64,000 bases of DNA from Prostheceraeus crozeri (GCA_907163375.1 CAJQUW010002137.1:1-64000), one strand, 5' to 3'; counted from the stretch's first letter, positions 23,266 through 36,036 are shown. The notes: generated from the sequence alone by a model not told the origin. Program-made: numbers and translations.

Positions 23266-23871
23266 AACTTCCACGTTAACGGAACAGTGAATAAATACAT
23301 TGGAATCGCGATGACTCGTCCAAACGCCTCATTATGACCGAAGGTCTGCCTGAATTTCTACATTATTCAACAATCAGTGAACAGCAACCGTTACTGCAAT
23401 GGTCTGAAGTAGCGTGTTACTCCGCTCTTTTGATGAAACGAAAACCGAAACAGACAATACCAACAGGATAATGACACCTCATCTCACTGCACGGTACGCC
23501 TGCTGAATCCCGGGCCATTCTCAGTGAACATTTGGCAGATCAATAGATCAGTCGGAGAGGAAGACCTTACTGTTTGCGACTTGTTTCTTTGGGAAGTATT
23601 ATGAGACGCGGGCCGTGTCTATACGTGACTTCCAAGAAACACAACCGAATTGAGAGCACTCAATAGAAGATAACAAATTTTGAAAAGACTCTTGTAGGAG
23701 GGTTTGAGACTCCATTATTCGTCGAGCTTTTTCTGTATTGAAGAGGAAGGCGTCCAGTTTCAGTCAGTGTTGTAAGAATAATCTAAACAAATGTTTGCCA
23801 CTTTTTTGCTACCAAGATAAACTTTGACTTTGAAACGAGATAATGTTTACTTTTGACTCACCCTGCATTTT
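23266..23871 (+). pseudogene. decayed mariner-like (DUF4817-type) transposase and 3' terminus
   Basis: Broken plus-strand frames give NGTVNKYIGI (about 23279), QQDNDTSSHCTVRLLN (about 23463-23510), EEDLTVCDLFLWEV (about 23558-23600) and LPRNTTELRALN. This order (GTVN..YI / QQDGA..H / SPDLTPCDFFLWG / PRT..EL) is that of the catalytic half of transposases often annotated with a DUF4817 N-terminal helix-turn-helix. TTTGACTCACCCTG (about 23856-23869) is the inverse of the CAGGGTG terminus of the related element at 35393, so this is likely the right end. Several stops and frame changes; the left end was not found. Confidence 0.6.
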
Positions 23872-24519
23872 CATAAGGGATGTTATGAAATCAGATCAAT
23901 TTTCTATATTATATTTTCCATTATAAAATTTAATTTTTACTTGCATTATGATACTTAGCTAACTATTTTAATCAATTAAATAATTGCATCATTATAAATT
24001 AACTTATGGAATAAATTTGCCTTTACACTGTAACTGTAATAACACGAACGTAGCAAACATGAACCGACCTCTGTCATCGATATTATCAAACTCCCTTCCT
24101 ATCTCCACTATGTTGAACTATGCGTTCTACATTTTCTAATGTAGAACGGAATTTCTATGAATCAAAATACATGTAATCCAATGGGCTACCGTGCTACATT
24201 TTTTTACCCTACAATGCACCCAAATTGCAAGTAAGCTTAGATGATATCTTGGGTATAGATAATAAGGCTACACCTCATGCAAATGCCAGTTAAATATCGG
24301 TTCACTTGAAATTCAAATGAAGGAAATGCACATAGAAGTAGATAATAGTACTTTCTATGGTATTGTTAATTTCTATGGAAATGCATGACATCAATATTGG
24401 ATAGGCTATCTACTAGGACTTTGGATGCCATGGAAAGCCAACCACGTTTGTGTTCTTAGCAGATTGTCTATATCGTCACTGGTCCATAGAGTTCATTGAC
24501 ATTTCTTGATCGTTTGATA
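23872..24519. other. no recognisable gene
   Basis: AT-rich, no coding signal or repeat boundary noticed. Confidence 0.4.
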
Positions 24520-24627
24520 ATAGTGATATAACTACTCCATCTGTACTACCATAGAAAGATGTAGCACTCGGCTTCGCCTCGTGCTACATTTTCTGTGGTA
24601 GTACAGATGTCGTAGTTATATCACTAT
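24520..24627. repeat. 108-bp near-perfect hairpin, MITE-like
   Basis: ATAGTGATATAACTAC at the left (24520-24535) pairs with GTAGTTATATCACTAT at the right (24612-24627). The pairing continues inward through CTGTACTACCATAGAAAGATGTAGCAC to a GC-rich loop, CTCGGCTTCGCCTCG. Too small to code; it looks like a foldback MITE. Confidence 0.75.
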
Positions 24628-26062
24628 AATGAAACTTTTAAAATATTATGAGACTTTGAAATCCGTACGGATAGGAAGATAACAACAAGAAGACCGGACA
24701 TTCTTCTCGTCGATAAGAAGAAGAATGGTTTGATGACAGACATAGAAAAAAAGAAAAATGTAAATAGCAGATAATAGAAAAGAAAATAATGGGAAGTATC
24801 AACGAATAACGACTACAAATAAAGAAGCTTTGAAATATCTCACTGATCGTAGCAGGAGTATTCGAAGCCCACACCACAAAGCTCCGAAACCACTTATCAC
24901 AAGTGCCTGGACAACATCACAAACCTCAGTTGCTTGCTTAAGGCAGCATTTCTCGGAAGTGCCCACATTCTAAGGCGAGCGCTTGACCTCCCTAAGTCTT
25001 GTTTGGATTCCGAGGTCAATGTGATAACTTACACCGCCCGAATAAAGTACGAAATTTGCAGTCGTGTGGCAAATAAAATGATAATAATAATAATTTATTC
25101 AACATCTACACAAATGAGTACAGACAAATTAGCAATTAAAAATGAAAACACAGCATCATGAGCAGGCACGAACGTCAAGGCTCAGCGAAATTCATGAGTT
25201 TTGATGCTGTCCGCTACACCAAACTGCGGTCATTTTGCAGAATGAAGACAAGGGGGAATCTTACCCATCGCAACACATAAAACATTAATCATGGACCCTC
25301 CACAAATAGCTATGATGAAGCTGACATGTGTGCCCTTTAATGGTACGTTTTCAGTAAAGGCAGCTGATATGCGACGAACAATCAGCTGTCGCAAGCGATG
25401 GTCACTGATGCAATATTGCTAAATATAGCAAATATAGCAATATAGCAATTAAGCAATATAGCAATACTGAGTCTCCCTCTGTTGAAATGTCCACAGCTTG
25501 CAGTAAAGCTGAATGATGTGCAGTTTTTGGCAGTCTCAAAGCCGATTTCAGACATGAAGCTTGAAAATTATTAAGAATGTCAATGTCATTACTCTGTAAA
25601 GGGGCTAATAATAGACGTGTACATTTTGCAGCAAAAATGAAAAATCATTAAATACACTTATAATCACTAAAGTAATCATCAAATCAGTTGCTCCAGCGAT
25701 CTTAAGATCTCAGCATTGACAAGTACAGTTGCTAAGATTCGTGTATGAACAAGTCATGCAAAACCGCTTTGCCACTTTGCACTTTATAAGCATTGAGCAA
25801 TTATAAAGCAAACAATAAAATTTCCTTATCTATTGACCATACAATTAAACGCTGGCTAGACGTGTCTGTCTGACTCCCTGTTTGGATTTCAATCAATGTT
25901 TGTACATTTTAATGTGCAAATATTGTGTTGGATGCGCTTAGCTACTGTATGGAAAATAACACATGTTTTCAATTCATTAGCTGAGAAATATTAGACAATA
26001 ATTGTACATGTACTTTGCAGATCTGCAATGAATCGGAGTAAAGCTAATAGATAAAATATATC
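24628..26062. other. no recognisable gene; short simple repeats
   Basis: ATAATAATA run near 25080-25095. A degenerate TATAGCAA/TAGCAATA tandem lies at about 25420-25467. Short frames at 24638-24877 and 24934-25161 carry no recognisable motif. Confidence 0.4.
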
Positions 26063-27375
26063 CAATACAAAAGCTCGTCATTGTTATCCTGCGATGTGTG
26101 ACATCAGTCAGTACTTATTCAGCAAGCTCGATCGCTTGATCATATTACTTTAGATGGGAGAGAGACATATGACATACTTTGTCTGTGATTAGGACTTGAC
26201 TGACAAACTCATTCTCTATGTTACCCGATACAAGAGTTCACATCCCATCATAAAGAGTGTCTTCGCCTGGGCATCTCTTGTTTTCTCTCGCTGAGAGAAG
26301 CTCGGAGAAACAGTAGACTCCCATTGCCCTTGAAATCTGCACTACATCGTAAATCTATTGGAAAATGTGCTTTATTTCATCGATCATATATGTCGTTGAA
26401 GTTAGCAAACTTCAGCACCAACTTTTTGAATAGAGTTTGTACAGAATAGAAAACTACATGTGCAGGTACTATTGATGACGCAGAGTTTGTACAGATAAAA
26501 TTTTTTCCAAAATTCGAGCTCCTTCACTTTCAAAATTCAAATTTAAATTCGAAAAATTGGTGCAAGCATTGGTGTTACCTAGTTAGCGAGTTTGTACAGC
26601 ATTCCGATGGAAAAATTCTGATAAAAGAACAAGAAACTGAGTTTGTACAGCAACTTCCAGTATTTTCCATACACGAACAACCGGTAAAAACCGCCAAAAA
26701 CCGCCAAAACCGCCAAAAACCGATTTTTTCAAAAAATGTTAAGATTTTCCACAAACGTACTTGGTGCTGCATGGAAAATGAGCTTGTACAGTGCTCTAAC
26801 CTGTGTAATTCTTTTATCAGAATTTTTCCATCGGAATGCTGTACAAACTCGCTAACTAGGTAGCACCAATACTTGCACCAATTTTTCGAATTTAAATTTG
26901 AATTTTGAAAGTGAAGGAGCTCGAATTTTGGAAAAAATTTTATCTGTACAAACTCTGCGTCATCAATAGTACCTGCACATGTAGTTTTCTATTCTGTACA
27001 AACTCTATTCAAAAAGTTGGTGCTGAAGTTTGCTAACTTCAACGACATATATGATCGATGAAATAAAGCACATTTTCCAATAGATTTACGATGTAGTGCA
27101 GATTTCAAGGGCAATGGGAGTCTACTGTTTCTCCGAGCTTCTCTCAGCGAGAGAAAACAAGAGATGCCCAGGCGAAGACACTCTTTATGATGGGATGTGA
27201 ACTCTTGTATCGGGTAACATAGAGAATGAGTTTGTCAGTCAAGTCGTAATCACAGACAAAGTGTGTCATATGTCTCTCTCCCATCTAAAGTAATATGATC
27301 AAGCGATCGAGCTTGTTGAATAAGTGCTGACTGATGTCACACATCGCAGGATAACAATGATGAGCTTTTGTATTG
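26063..27375. mobile_element. 1.3-kb foldback DNA element with 567-bp inverted arms
   Basis: Left arm 26063-26629 and right arm 26809-27375 are reverse complements with only scattered differences; ends are CAATACAAAAGCTC and its complement. The 179-bp centre carries short CCGCCAAAAA repeats (about 26690-26720). GAGTTTGTACAG occurs at 26433, 26483, 26588 and 26639, with a variant at 26780 and complements at 26839, 26944 and 26994. These could be binding sites for a transposase supplied elsewhere. There is no transposase ORF. A target duplication is not evident. Superfamily unknown. Confidence 0.85.
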
Positions 27376-28231
27376 TAACTTCAAGGACATCGATCATATT
27401 ATGTGAAGATGTTTTCCTATTGTTTCAATCCGCTTTTCCACTAATCAATAAAGAAGTGGATCAGGGGAAAAAGGAAAATGAAGAGTCGAATCGGGCAGTC
27501 ACTGGACAGTGACGCGACGAGCATCTAATGCTATTATTTGTGCACAAAGATCACACATTCTTTGTTTCTGTGATATTCACAATATAGCGTATGAATGAAA
27601 TTATATTCATGGTACACTACTGTGAGACCGCTTTCACAAACGTATCTAAACAGATTGTGCAAGCCTTAAAAGTGCGGCATTAGAATGCCGGCATTTTGCA
27701 CAACTACTCGTATATATAAATTTTTGATCTAATGAGAAGACAAGCTTAATTTTTCCACCATCTAAACTTTCTATTTGCTCTCAATCAAACAAATCTATTT
27801 GCTGTCTAATTCCTGCATGCGATTCAAATTACAAAAACATAAAAACAATAGTAGGCTATGGAACGCATACAATCCTATATGAACAAATACTACGTAAAGA
27901 AAATCAGTAGATGCCTTAAGACTCATTACACAAGGTAAATGGAAATTGCGACCTCTAACCAAAGAAAATGAGAAGAAGGATACCGTAGTACTTGTTCATT
28001 TAGGATTGTAATGAGCTTGCAAGCTGGGCCATGCCTTATACCAGTGGAAAATGACACTTCTGTCCAAACTGGAAATCATGACGAAATGGTAAGATCAGAT
28101 ATATCAGCCACAGGTGTATGGAGGAATATGACAAATCCTCACTTAGCATCATACGAAAATAAAACTTTGGATGAAAATAATGCTACAACATGAAACAGAA
28201 AAAAAGAAAAAGTATGAAGATCGAATCTTGA
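27376..28231. other. no recognisable gene
   Basis: Short frames (60-62 codons) only. Confidence 0.4.
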
Positions 28232-28836
28232 CAGGGATGCGGAGTCCTATCATTTTGACAGGACTCCGACTCCGGCGGTTGATAGGACTACGGCTTTTGA
28301 TAAGACTCCGACTCCGGGTGGCTAGTATATAAAGCCTAGTTTTTTGAAAATAAACTGGCAACCTACATCATAGATCATTATAAGCTTACCTGAACCTATT
28401 AGAAAATATGAGTGCACTTTCGATTTCAATATGCGCTTTGGAGGAGACATCACACTCGATTAACGTGAGGGTAAGAGGTAATGTTCTCGAACAAACCAGC
28501 AATTCATTTTCGTCTCTGATGTGACTTTTGGCGCGTAGATGATCGAGGGTAGGAAGGCTTGTCTTCTCTACTAAGTCACCGAGTGAAAAGAAAATCCTTT
28601 TCTCACTATCACGGTTCATTCCGTAAACTATTACAAGCTTTGTATGTACTGCTGTCTTTTTGTTTGACGGAGAAAGTTGACATCAAGACAGTCACAGCCA
28701 TATGCACGAGGATAAATAATTTGTTTGTATTATATTTCAGGTCTAGTTATAGGCCGGAGTCCGGAGTCCTATCATTTGATAGGACTCCGACTGCGACTCC
28801 AGCAAAAATGATAGGACTCCGGGATTCCGACTCCGC
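28232..28836. mobile_element. non-autonomous hAT-like element with GGACTCCGACTCC subterminal repeats
   Basis: Left end CAGGGATGCGGAGTC is matched by the exact complement GACTCCGCATCCCTG at the right. Both flanks contain several copies of GATAGGACTCCGACTCCG in direct and inverted orientation, as in many hAT elements. CTTGA lies directly outside both ends (28227-28231 and 28837-28841); a full 8-bp hAT duplication is not conserved. The inside has no transposase. Confidence 0.65.
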
Positions 28837-30739
28837 ATCCCTGCTTGAATGTCGAGAAAAGTACATTCACTCTACTAATTTATACAACAACAGGTAATTT
28901 CGGGCCACAAACAACAATTTTTAACAAACGTCTTGCATGCCTCATAGCAAGCAAACATCATTAAAGATATGCGGATGTTATATCTCATATCCGAAGAAAG
29001 ATCAGCTTTGCTATACTCAAAAGCACAGTAATATCAATGCGAGGATACAGGGGTTCCCCGAAAAGTAAATGTCCGCTCTCGGAAATTTATTTTAATTTAA
29101 TTCCGAATGTTGACCAATATCAACATTTCTAATCCCCACTCTTTTATAAAAGTCCTTCACTTCAACTTTTAATTCCAGACTTGTGCTGTTATTTTTAGAC
29201 ATAGAACCTGACTTTTATGACTTGATTGTCTGTGAGTTGTTTCGCATTATTTATTAAATATACACTAATTCTATAAACATGAATATTCTGCATAGATCAC
29301 GATCTTTAGCGAATGATCTATGCAGAATACTCATGTTTTGAAACGATAAAAAAATAATTTATGATTGTATGCTATCTATAGCCTACCATCGTTTTGTAAT
29401 TTGAATCTCATGCAGTAATTTGGGAGCAAATAGATTTATGACGATGGCCACTTCAGGTGGTCGACTTGTAATTTTGTCTTCTGTCTTCTTATTTCTATCA
29501 AAAATTACAACAAGAAAATTATTATTTATATATAAATTATGTTGCTGATACACAGAACATTAAATATTTTATATCCCTTGACAGTGATACGAAATATTCC
29601 TTTCTTGAAACGATTCATGAAACAGGCAAATTCTCCCAAATTTATCAATCTTTTTTATCAAAAAAATGCCTCAATCGCTTAGTCATTGTAAACACAGATA
29701 TTGGAATGCAAATATTCTGTCATCGATGGTGGTCGAGAAAATCGGACATCTGTACTGAAATTGGTGATTTATTACCATCTGACGTTTTCCGCAAGCCGAT
29801 TTCAATCTTTATTACTGGCAAGCTTCAAACACATCAAAAGTGCAGGATGAAATAGCTCTTTACAAACGCTATCTTCATACAAGTACAGTTTCTCGACAGT
29901 GTCTGAAACATGTTACCGAGCTATCACATTTAAATTCGTTCAACGAATGTATAAATTTGAGACTATTTTCAGAACGGCAATATGCACGCATGAATCTACG
30001 AGCGGCGGGATCCGATAAGCGTGATAACGCAAGAAATGAAATTCTGTTTATTCATTTTGCTATGTGGAAGTCACTATGCAAAACTGAACTTGACTTTATG
30101 ACTCATTTCGTCAGTGATCTTTCAATGTTTGTTTACAAACTTACTTGGAAATCAAATAAATATACCTAGCGTTCGAAGTCCGTGCAAGAGGAAATATACC
30201 TGAAAAGAACTAAAAAACGACTTGTTGCTGATGCATCTAACAGTCTATATGTTCTGATGTGTTATCTTAACTTATCAACCATGTGATTGATCATATGATG
30301 TGATGTCTTCATCTTAGGATTGTAGTAAATCTTCGACTGCGCCAAAATCCTTCTTTTTAGCACAACTTACAAAGTGCAGATTGTTCCAGCTTGCTTGTCG
30401 TTGGCTTGTTTCTTTGAATAGACGAATGATATTTCGAATTTTTAAAGTGATTTTCGAAATTTTGTATTGAATATGGCTGATGACGTTGGTGATTGCTAGT
30501 GGTTCTAGAATAATTGAATATTGAATTGCATCCTCATTTAAAAAATGGGAACAGACCTGAACAGCTGCCATTTTATCCAATATCATAGGAACCATCAGCA
30601 GGACTACTTCACATTTCTCAACATCGACACAACTTCCTATTTAAAGTTGCAGTCATTCCCGGCTAAATTTGAGATTTGCAATTAGCAAGTTAGTGAATGT
30701 ATGTTGTGAGTGTATAGCAAGCTGTGTTAATGGCTCTGC
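28837..30739. other. no assigned gene; one short perfect-stem hairpin
   Basis: Frames at 29840-30169 (109 codons, +) and 30314-30595 (93 codons, -) show no motif I recognise. GGGGTTCCCCGAAAAGTAAA near 29050 resembles a mariner-type terminal repeat, but no partner was found. Confidence 0.35.
29275..29338. repeat. 25-bp stem hairpin
   Basis: AAACATGAATATTCTGCATA.. at 29275-29299 pairs with 29314-29338 with one mismatch, around a 14-base loop. Function unknown. Confidence 0.75.
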
Positions 30740-31586
30740 CATAGAGTAGGGATATATAGGTAGAGTGTCGACTCAAAAAAGTACCTGTATACAGTGAAAA
30801 TTTTTATATCAAAAGATTCAGTTTTTTGCGGAGATTATGTTCCCGTGGTCCAAAAAATTGTTTGAGCACTTTTGAAAAAAGTCAAAATTTGCCAATTTAT
30901 ATACTACCGAGATGACTCCTTTATATAAGTAGTATGAAACAAGTTGGATATCAAAAGGAATGAATATTTTCTAAAAAGCATCCTAACTAAGCGGAAATTA
31001 AGCTGATTATCAAGGGAATTTCATGATTCGTATTATAGTGAAAGTCTTCATGAAAAAGTCGCGATATTATTCATGCTTTCTTAGCTGAAATTTCAAGTTT
31101 TCAATTCAATTTTCACCGGCATGATTTTATGATTCACTAAATTCATGCCTCATTTCTAGAATCTGAATAGTGATGTGGACTCATATACATCTTTGAAAGT
31201 TAATTGAAATCATTGTCTTTGATTCTGTTATTTTGGTCTACCAGTGGCAGATTGCGTATGACATGATCACGTTTAAGAAGATTCTCTTGAGGTTCAAGAT
31301 GAAAGCAATAGTATCATCGAGTTGCCAATTTAACAAACATTACCTGTCCAAAACTGTCATGACACGGACGATCTGTGAAATAGTATAATTTCCTTCTGCA
31401 TTATGCTATCATAATCAGTCAATCCCGTTGTATTTTCTGCAAGACTGCAAAAATTTGCAGATCTCACATTTGGAAACAATCCCGACTGTATCTCCTTTGA
31501 GTTCATTTAATAAAATCGAAAGTGTATACACATTGGGGATTTAATAAATGTTGAGTTACCACTCTACCTAATACAGTTACTCTATG
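30740..31586 (+). mobile_element. CATAGAGTA-family DNA element, copy B (complete, 8-bp duplication)
   Basis: Starts CATAGAGTA and ends TACTCTATG, with imperfect inverted ends of about 36 bp (both containing GGTAGAGTG and an ACTCA block). It is flanked by the exact 8-bp direct repeat GGCTCTGC (30732-30739 and 31587-31594). It shares internal sequence with copies A (11122) and C (41899). It has no transposase. An 8-bp duplication fits hAT or P superfamilies. The termini CATAG are not the usual hAT CAG/TAG, so I leave the class open. Confidence 0.85.
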
Positions 31587-33187
31587 GGCTCTGCTATTAC
31601 ATTTTGTAGGATGACGGATTTTATAGTCATCACGCGCATTAATGCACCTCAATCCCTGGCTTCTTCACAGCAATAAGATGCGACATTGACACAGTTTGCT
31701 TATTCTAAAACAGTTTCTTCACTTTGCAGTCGTATGGCCTAAAAGCAGAACCACTAGGTAATAGTCTGAACTTTACTTGCTTCCAAGCATGGTTTGAAAC
31801 TTACGCTTCCTTGGAAGCTCTTTGCAAGATCTTCAAGAAGCGTGTGGTAGGATCTTCCTAGGAAACGTAAGAAAAACAAGAAATGCAAGAAATCAAATAT
31901 TACACAGGAAGTTACCACAAATTTTAACCCATACCCCACTGGGGGGACGTCTTTCCCACTGGCGATTATTTTGAATATCTTTTGAACTAAGCAAGCTGTG
32001 GTCACCATATTTCTAGCAGCTTCCTTTCTACGCATTATGCAACTTTTGACAGACGGATAATAAATTTGGCCTAATACTTTTGACGTGAGAGCTATTTTAT
32101 AATTTGAATGTTTGGAATATTTTTCGGCATATATTCACTTCTAATTATATTGCGGTATCCATTCTTGATGAAATAAGTTGAGATTACATAAAAGATCCTT
32201 CCTTTTAACAGAGATAATCAAAAATAAAGTCCTTTTTGAGTTTGAAATTATCTGCTTATCATGCATGCATTTTTGAAATTTGAAATTTGAAATTCAAATG
32301 TGATTTTTATTAGTTTTGTACTTTTGGTTCTTCATCGGATCAGCAATCATTGAAATTTTTCAGAATCATGTTGCTTCTAGCCTAAGTGTCTCGATAAAAG
32401 TCACCGAATTGGGCTATTTCTTACCTGCATAAACCAAATACTAAAAAGTTTGAATTATTTGACCTTTGACCTCATCTAATATACTGATGCATTCTCAGAG
32501 CGATCAACAATCATCGTTTTATCAAACACCTGTTGAATTCATTAATATATTGAGGCAACGCAAATGAGAACCAACGTCCGCTTAGCATCACGGTGTATTT
32601 TGTTGTGATCAGACAAGCAATGTACAATAGCAAAACCCCAAACCGAGAAGTATTCACCGAGCAAGAAAGTCAGAGACGGAAGTCATGTGCACACCACATA
32701 TTGCGTGATAACAAAACAATGAACAAAGCAGTAATGAATAAATCACGTATTCCACATCCTCTCAAAACAAAAAGAAAAAAGAATAATCAAACTATAAGAA
32801 AAATTCAAAAAGTTAACTGTAGAAACATGCGATTCAATTTACATGCAAATTCAAACTCGATTTCGATACCAATTGCGACTAGTAAAAGCCGACTATTTTA
32901 CGCCTTTGTCTGAGATTGCATGAGTGTTGAGTACGTTGTGTTTTCGTGTGAGCAGTGTCGGTTGGGGTGTGTGGAGTGTTGTGTGCTGCCGCCCTATCAT
33001 ACTCTCCAAAAGCATAGTCGATATCGTCTGCATGCCTTGCTGGTTCCCATGTTGGTTTTAACATTTAACCTTTAATTTTTAACCTTATTAGTCCTCTGTA
33101 GAAGCACCTCGTACGTATATCTCCCTCTTCGCTGTTTGACCTGACCCGTGAGATAGAATGGCTGTCCGTCACCATTACGTATTAATG
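31587..33187. other. no assigned gene
   Basis: Frames at 31754-32035 (93 codons, -) and 32593-32913 (106 codons, +, Lys/Asn/Arg-rich) show no domain I recognise. The stretch 33060-33187 leads into the Ty3/gypsy fossil without a visible LTR. Confidence 0.35.
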
Positions 33188-35328
33188 CTAATGCACCCGG
33201 ACACCCGGACCTTTCTCTCCTTTCTTGAGTTCATACTCCCTTTGTACGTTTCTTTTGCGAGTCTCAGGTCCAGCTGTATCGGAATCCAGTTGTAGTGGGC
33301 TAATAGCAGTTCGCATATGTCTGCTAAACATTCTGAAATACGGCTTTTCACCAGTCACGTCGTTGAGAGTGCTTCTGATATCGAACAGAATCTTTGATAA
33401 GGCATCGGAGAAGTTTAAGCTGGTATCACTGTTATACAGAATTCTCTGAATTCGACTCTTTAGGATGCGATTTAGTCCCTCCACGCAGCTATTAGCACGA
33501 GGGTATTACAATGAAGAATGTGCATGTCGAATACCGTTTGACTCCAGCAACTTCTCGAACTCTTGCGACACAAAAGGTGTTCCACTGTCTGAGATGAAGA
33601 ACTTCGGTAGCCAGAACCTTGAGATTTGCATCTGAAGAGCCTGTATAATTTCTCGAATGTTACCACTCTTCAACATAACAGCTTCTTGATAACGAGCATT
33701 GATGTCAATAATAGTCAATAGTAAATTCCCTTTCAATTTATCTGATGGCCCCGTGAGATCGACGACGATTCTGGAGCAGGGCGAAGTTTCTTTGTCGGCA
33801 ACTGGCTTTAATGGTGCAGAATTACCACAAGTTTGGAATGTTGTACATGGGACGCATCTGGGGACGTAGTTTGAGATGTCCGACGATATCCCAGGCAATA
33901 GACATGGCTTCTCAATACATCCTTCATTTTAACTATCCCCATGTGGCCTTCATGGATGGAGTCTAACACCTGACGTCGTAATTGAGTTGCTACAATGATT
34001 CTGCTACCTTTTGTCACTATGCTACCATTTCTTTGAGACTTCAAGGAAATCTCATTTCTCATGTGGTAATAAGGCAACAATATTTCCGAACTAGTAAGCC
34101 AACCATAATTGATTGCTTGAATAACAAGCTCGATCAGAAGATGTATGATCTGCAATATCTTTTAGTTGTAGGGGAGCTGACTTCATCATACCGCAAAAGG
34201 TAAATTCAGCATTTCCGTCGCAGCTAGGAGTACCAGGGATCGAATTTCTTGACAAGCATTCAGCAAGAATGTTATCGCTACCTGCTATTTGCACAGTATC
34301 GAAGTAGAAGTGTTGAATTGCGACCAGCCATCTTTGAAGTCTGTTCGAGAAACTGTCAATCTCCTTATCGAGTATTAATTTAGTATCAAGTTATTAAGTA
34401 TTTTGCAAATCGTTTCAAGCCGAATACCATGGCCAAGAATTCTCTTTCTATCTGAGAATAAGGTTTTCGATGTTTGTTAGTAATCAAGAGGCAAATAATA
34501 TTGGTACATTATCTTGCATTAGCACGCTACCTAATCCTGTACCAGACGCGTCAGTTTGTACCACTGTTTTCTTAGAAGGATCAAAGTATGACAGAGTACA
34601 TGCTTCATACAGGTTCGTTTACAGATTATGGAATGCTTCTGAGCGTTCAGATGTCCATTCAACATCGTTCTGATTTATCCTTTCCCATAATGGCTTTGAG
34701 AGTGTACTGTAGTGTGGTACGGTTTGCTGGCCTACATAACTTGCCAAACCCAGGAAGGAGCGTAGACTTTGTATAGTTTTGGTAGTTCCATTAGCGTCAC
34801 TGCTTGTATCTTACAAGGATCTGGTGATAGTCCTGCTGAAGACCATACATGACCCAAGAACGTAACAGATGGTACGCCTATTTTGCACTATTTCTCGATT
34901 CAATGCTAGTCCAGCCTTATAGTTGCGACTTTATTATCATGATCTTGAAGCATGTCCTTCAAATGTTGAGGTGTGATGCAGTCTGGACATCCAGCCGAAC
35001 CACAAGGAAAGCTGAAAATGGCCTTGCGAACGCATCTAGAATTCAATTGGCAGTCAATCAAATACATGATGATCAGTTTACTTCCAGTTTAGCATTGCGA
35101 CCCCGTCGGGATGGTTACGCAAGAACTTGCCATCCTGATATTCTGCGGATTTTCGACTCTCACACGTTTTAGTGCTCTCGTAAAAACTTCAGTGATTTGA
35201 ATCCTTGCTCCTTTTGGAATGCGCTTCAATGCATGTTTGTCTGTCGGCAATTCAGAGTTTATTCCATCACTGTTATTAAATTGAGAGGCGAGCCGCGCCG
35301 GTATGTTGTGCTTCGAAAACTCGTGCAT
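33188..35328 (-). mobile_element. Ty3/gypsy-like retrotransposon fossil
   Basis: An old, multiply broken copy reading on the minus strand. Parts in element order: reverse transcriptase remnants (about 35328-34700, with a VTFLGHV-type motif near 34860); RNase H (about 34640-34240, with TDASG near 34550 and an NILAECLSR end); the zinc-binding linker of integrase (about 34155-33900, HEGHMG.VKMKD); the integrase core (about 33898-33506, VDLTGPSDKLKGN...IIDINARY and ISDSGTPF.S.EF); and an integrase C-terminal part (33484-33188). Gag and protease were not found, and no LTR pair is visible, so both ends are probably missing. It carries many breaks and looks inactive for a long time. Confidence 0.85.
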
Positions 35329-35629
35329 TATATATATGCAGTCCGAATTTCTATGGCGAGTAAAGATTCATATCAGTGATGTATCATATGTACAGGGTGT
35401 TTTAGTTGATCTCACCGGTGTTTAACATTAGCAAAATGCAATTTTTTATAGATTCTTGTTTAAAATTATTCAAAAATATATAAGTTGTTTTGAATTTTCA
35501 TATTATAACCTAACAGGAGCTTCTGACTACAAAAGTTGTCCGAAATGCGAAACATCTACTTCTTTACACTTTTCACACCCCTTGACGAAATTTGCATGAG
35601 CCCTGTGAACCATTCAAGGTTCGATAGTG

Positions 35630-35848
35630 TTAATGAAGACAATGACGCGCCGAGTTAGTTCTTGAAGAGTTTCGGACGCTCAATGTTTGAAGGAATCTTG
35701 CTCTCCAGTCACGAATCGTGCATACAGATGGAGCAGCCTTATCGAGCTTTTGAGAAAACAGACGTCGTGCTGCTTCACAATTTACAGTTGCAACATCATA
35801 CGAAACAATGTGAGCAATTTCTTCATTGCTGTAACTACCGTGGTACAT
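35630..35848 (-). pseudogene. DUF4817-like transposase N-terminal fragment
   Basis: 72 residues containing YSNEEIAHIVSYDVATVN, then EAARRLFSQKLDKAAPS and CTIRDWRARF. It matches, from memory, the pattern 'T.EE.A.IV..YG....N...A.RLY...FP.R..P...T' of the N-terminal helix-turn-helix domain in this transposase group, which binds the element ends. No catalytic domain follows before the terminal repeat. The decayed catalytic half of a relative is at 23266-23871. Confidence 0.55.
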
Positions 35849-36036
35849 GATGAAATTCGGAAACCAGTACGAATGAACTAAAAGGAGTTGTTTACACTGG
35901 CTTCAGAAAGTGATAAAATTCAAAGTCTTTGAAGTCTACAAACAGCACGAAATATTGTAATGAATTCGGCTAATATTGACCGGAAATTAATGGGCGTCCA
36001 AAATCATAGACATCTAGAAAACAAGTTTGCTACATA

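Noticed and set aside
24820-25100. Possible LINE or SINE 3' end with ATAATA tail
   Set aside because: No reverse-transcriptase motif could be read in any frame and there is no second copy in the window.
25420-25467. TAGCAATA short tandem as a possible CRISPR-like or satellite array
   Set aside because: Units are short, irregular and few; ordinary simple repeat.
29044-29080. GGGGTTCCCCGAAAAGTAAA as a mariner-type terminal repeat
   Set aside because: No inverted partner or transposase found nearby.
32593-32913. 106-codon Lys/Asn/Arg-rich frame
   Set aside because: Composition is what AT-rich random sequence gives; no domain or homologous copy seen.
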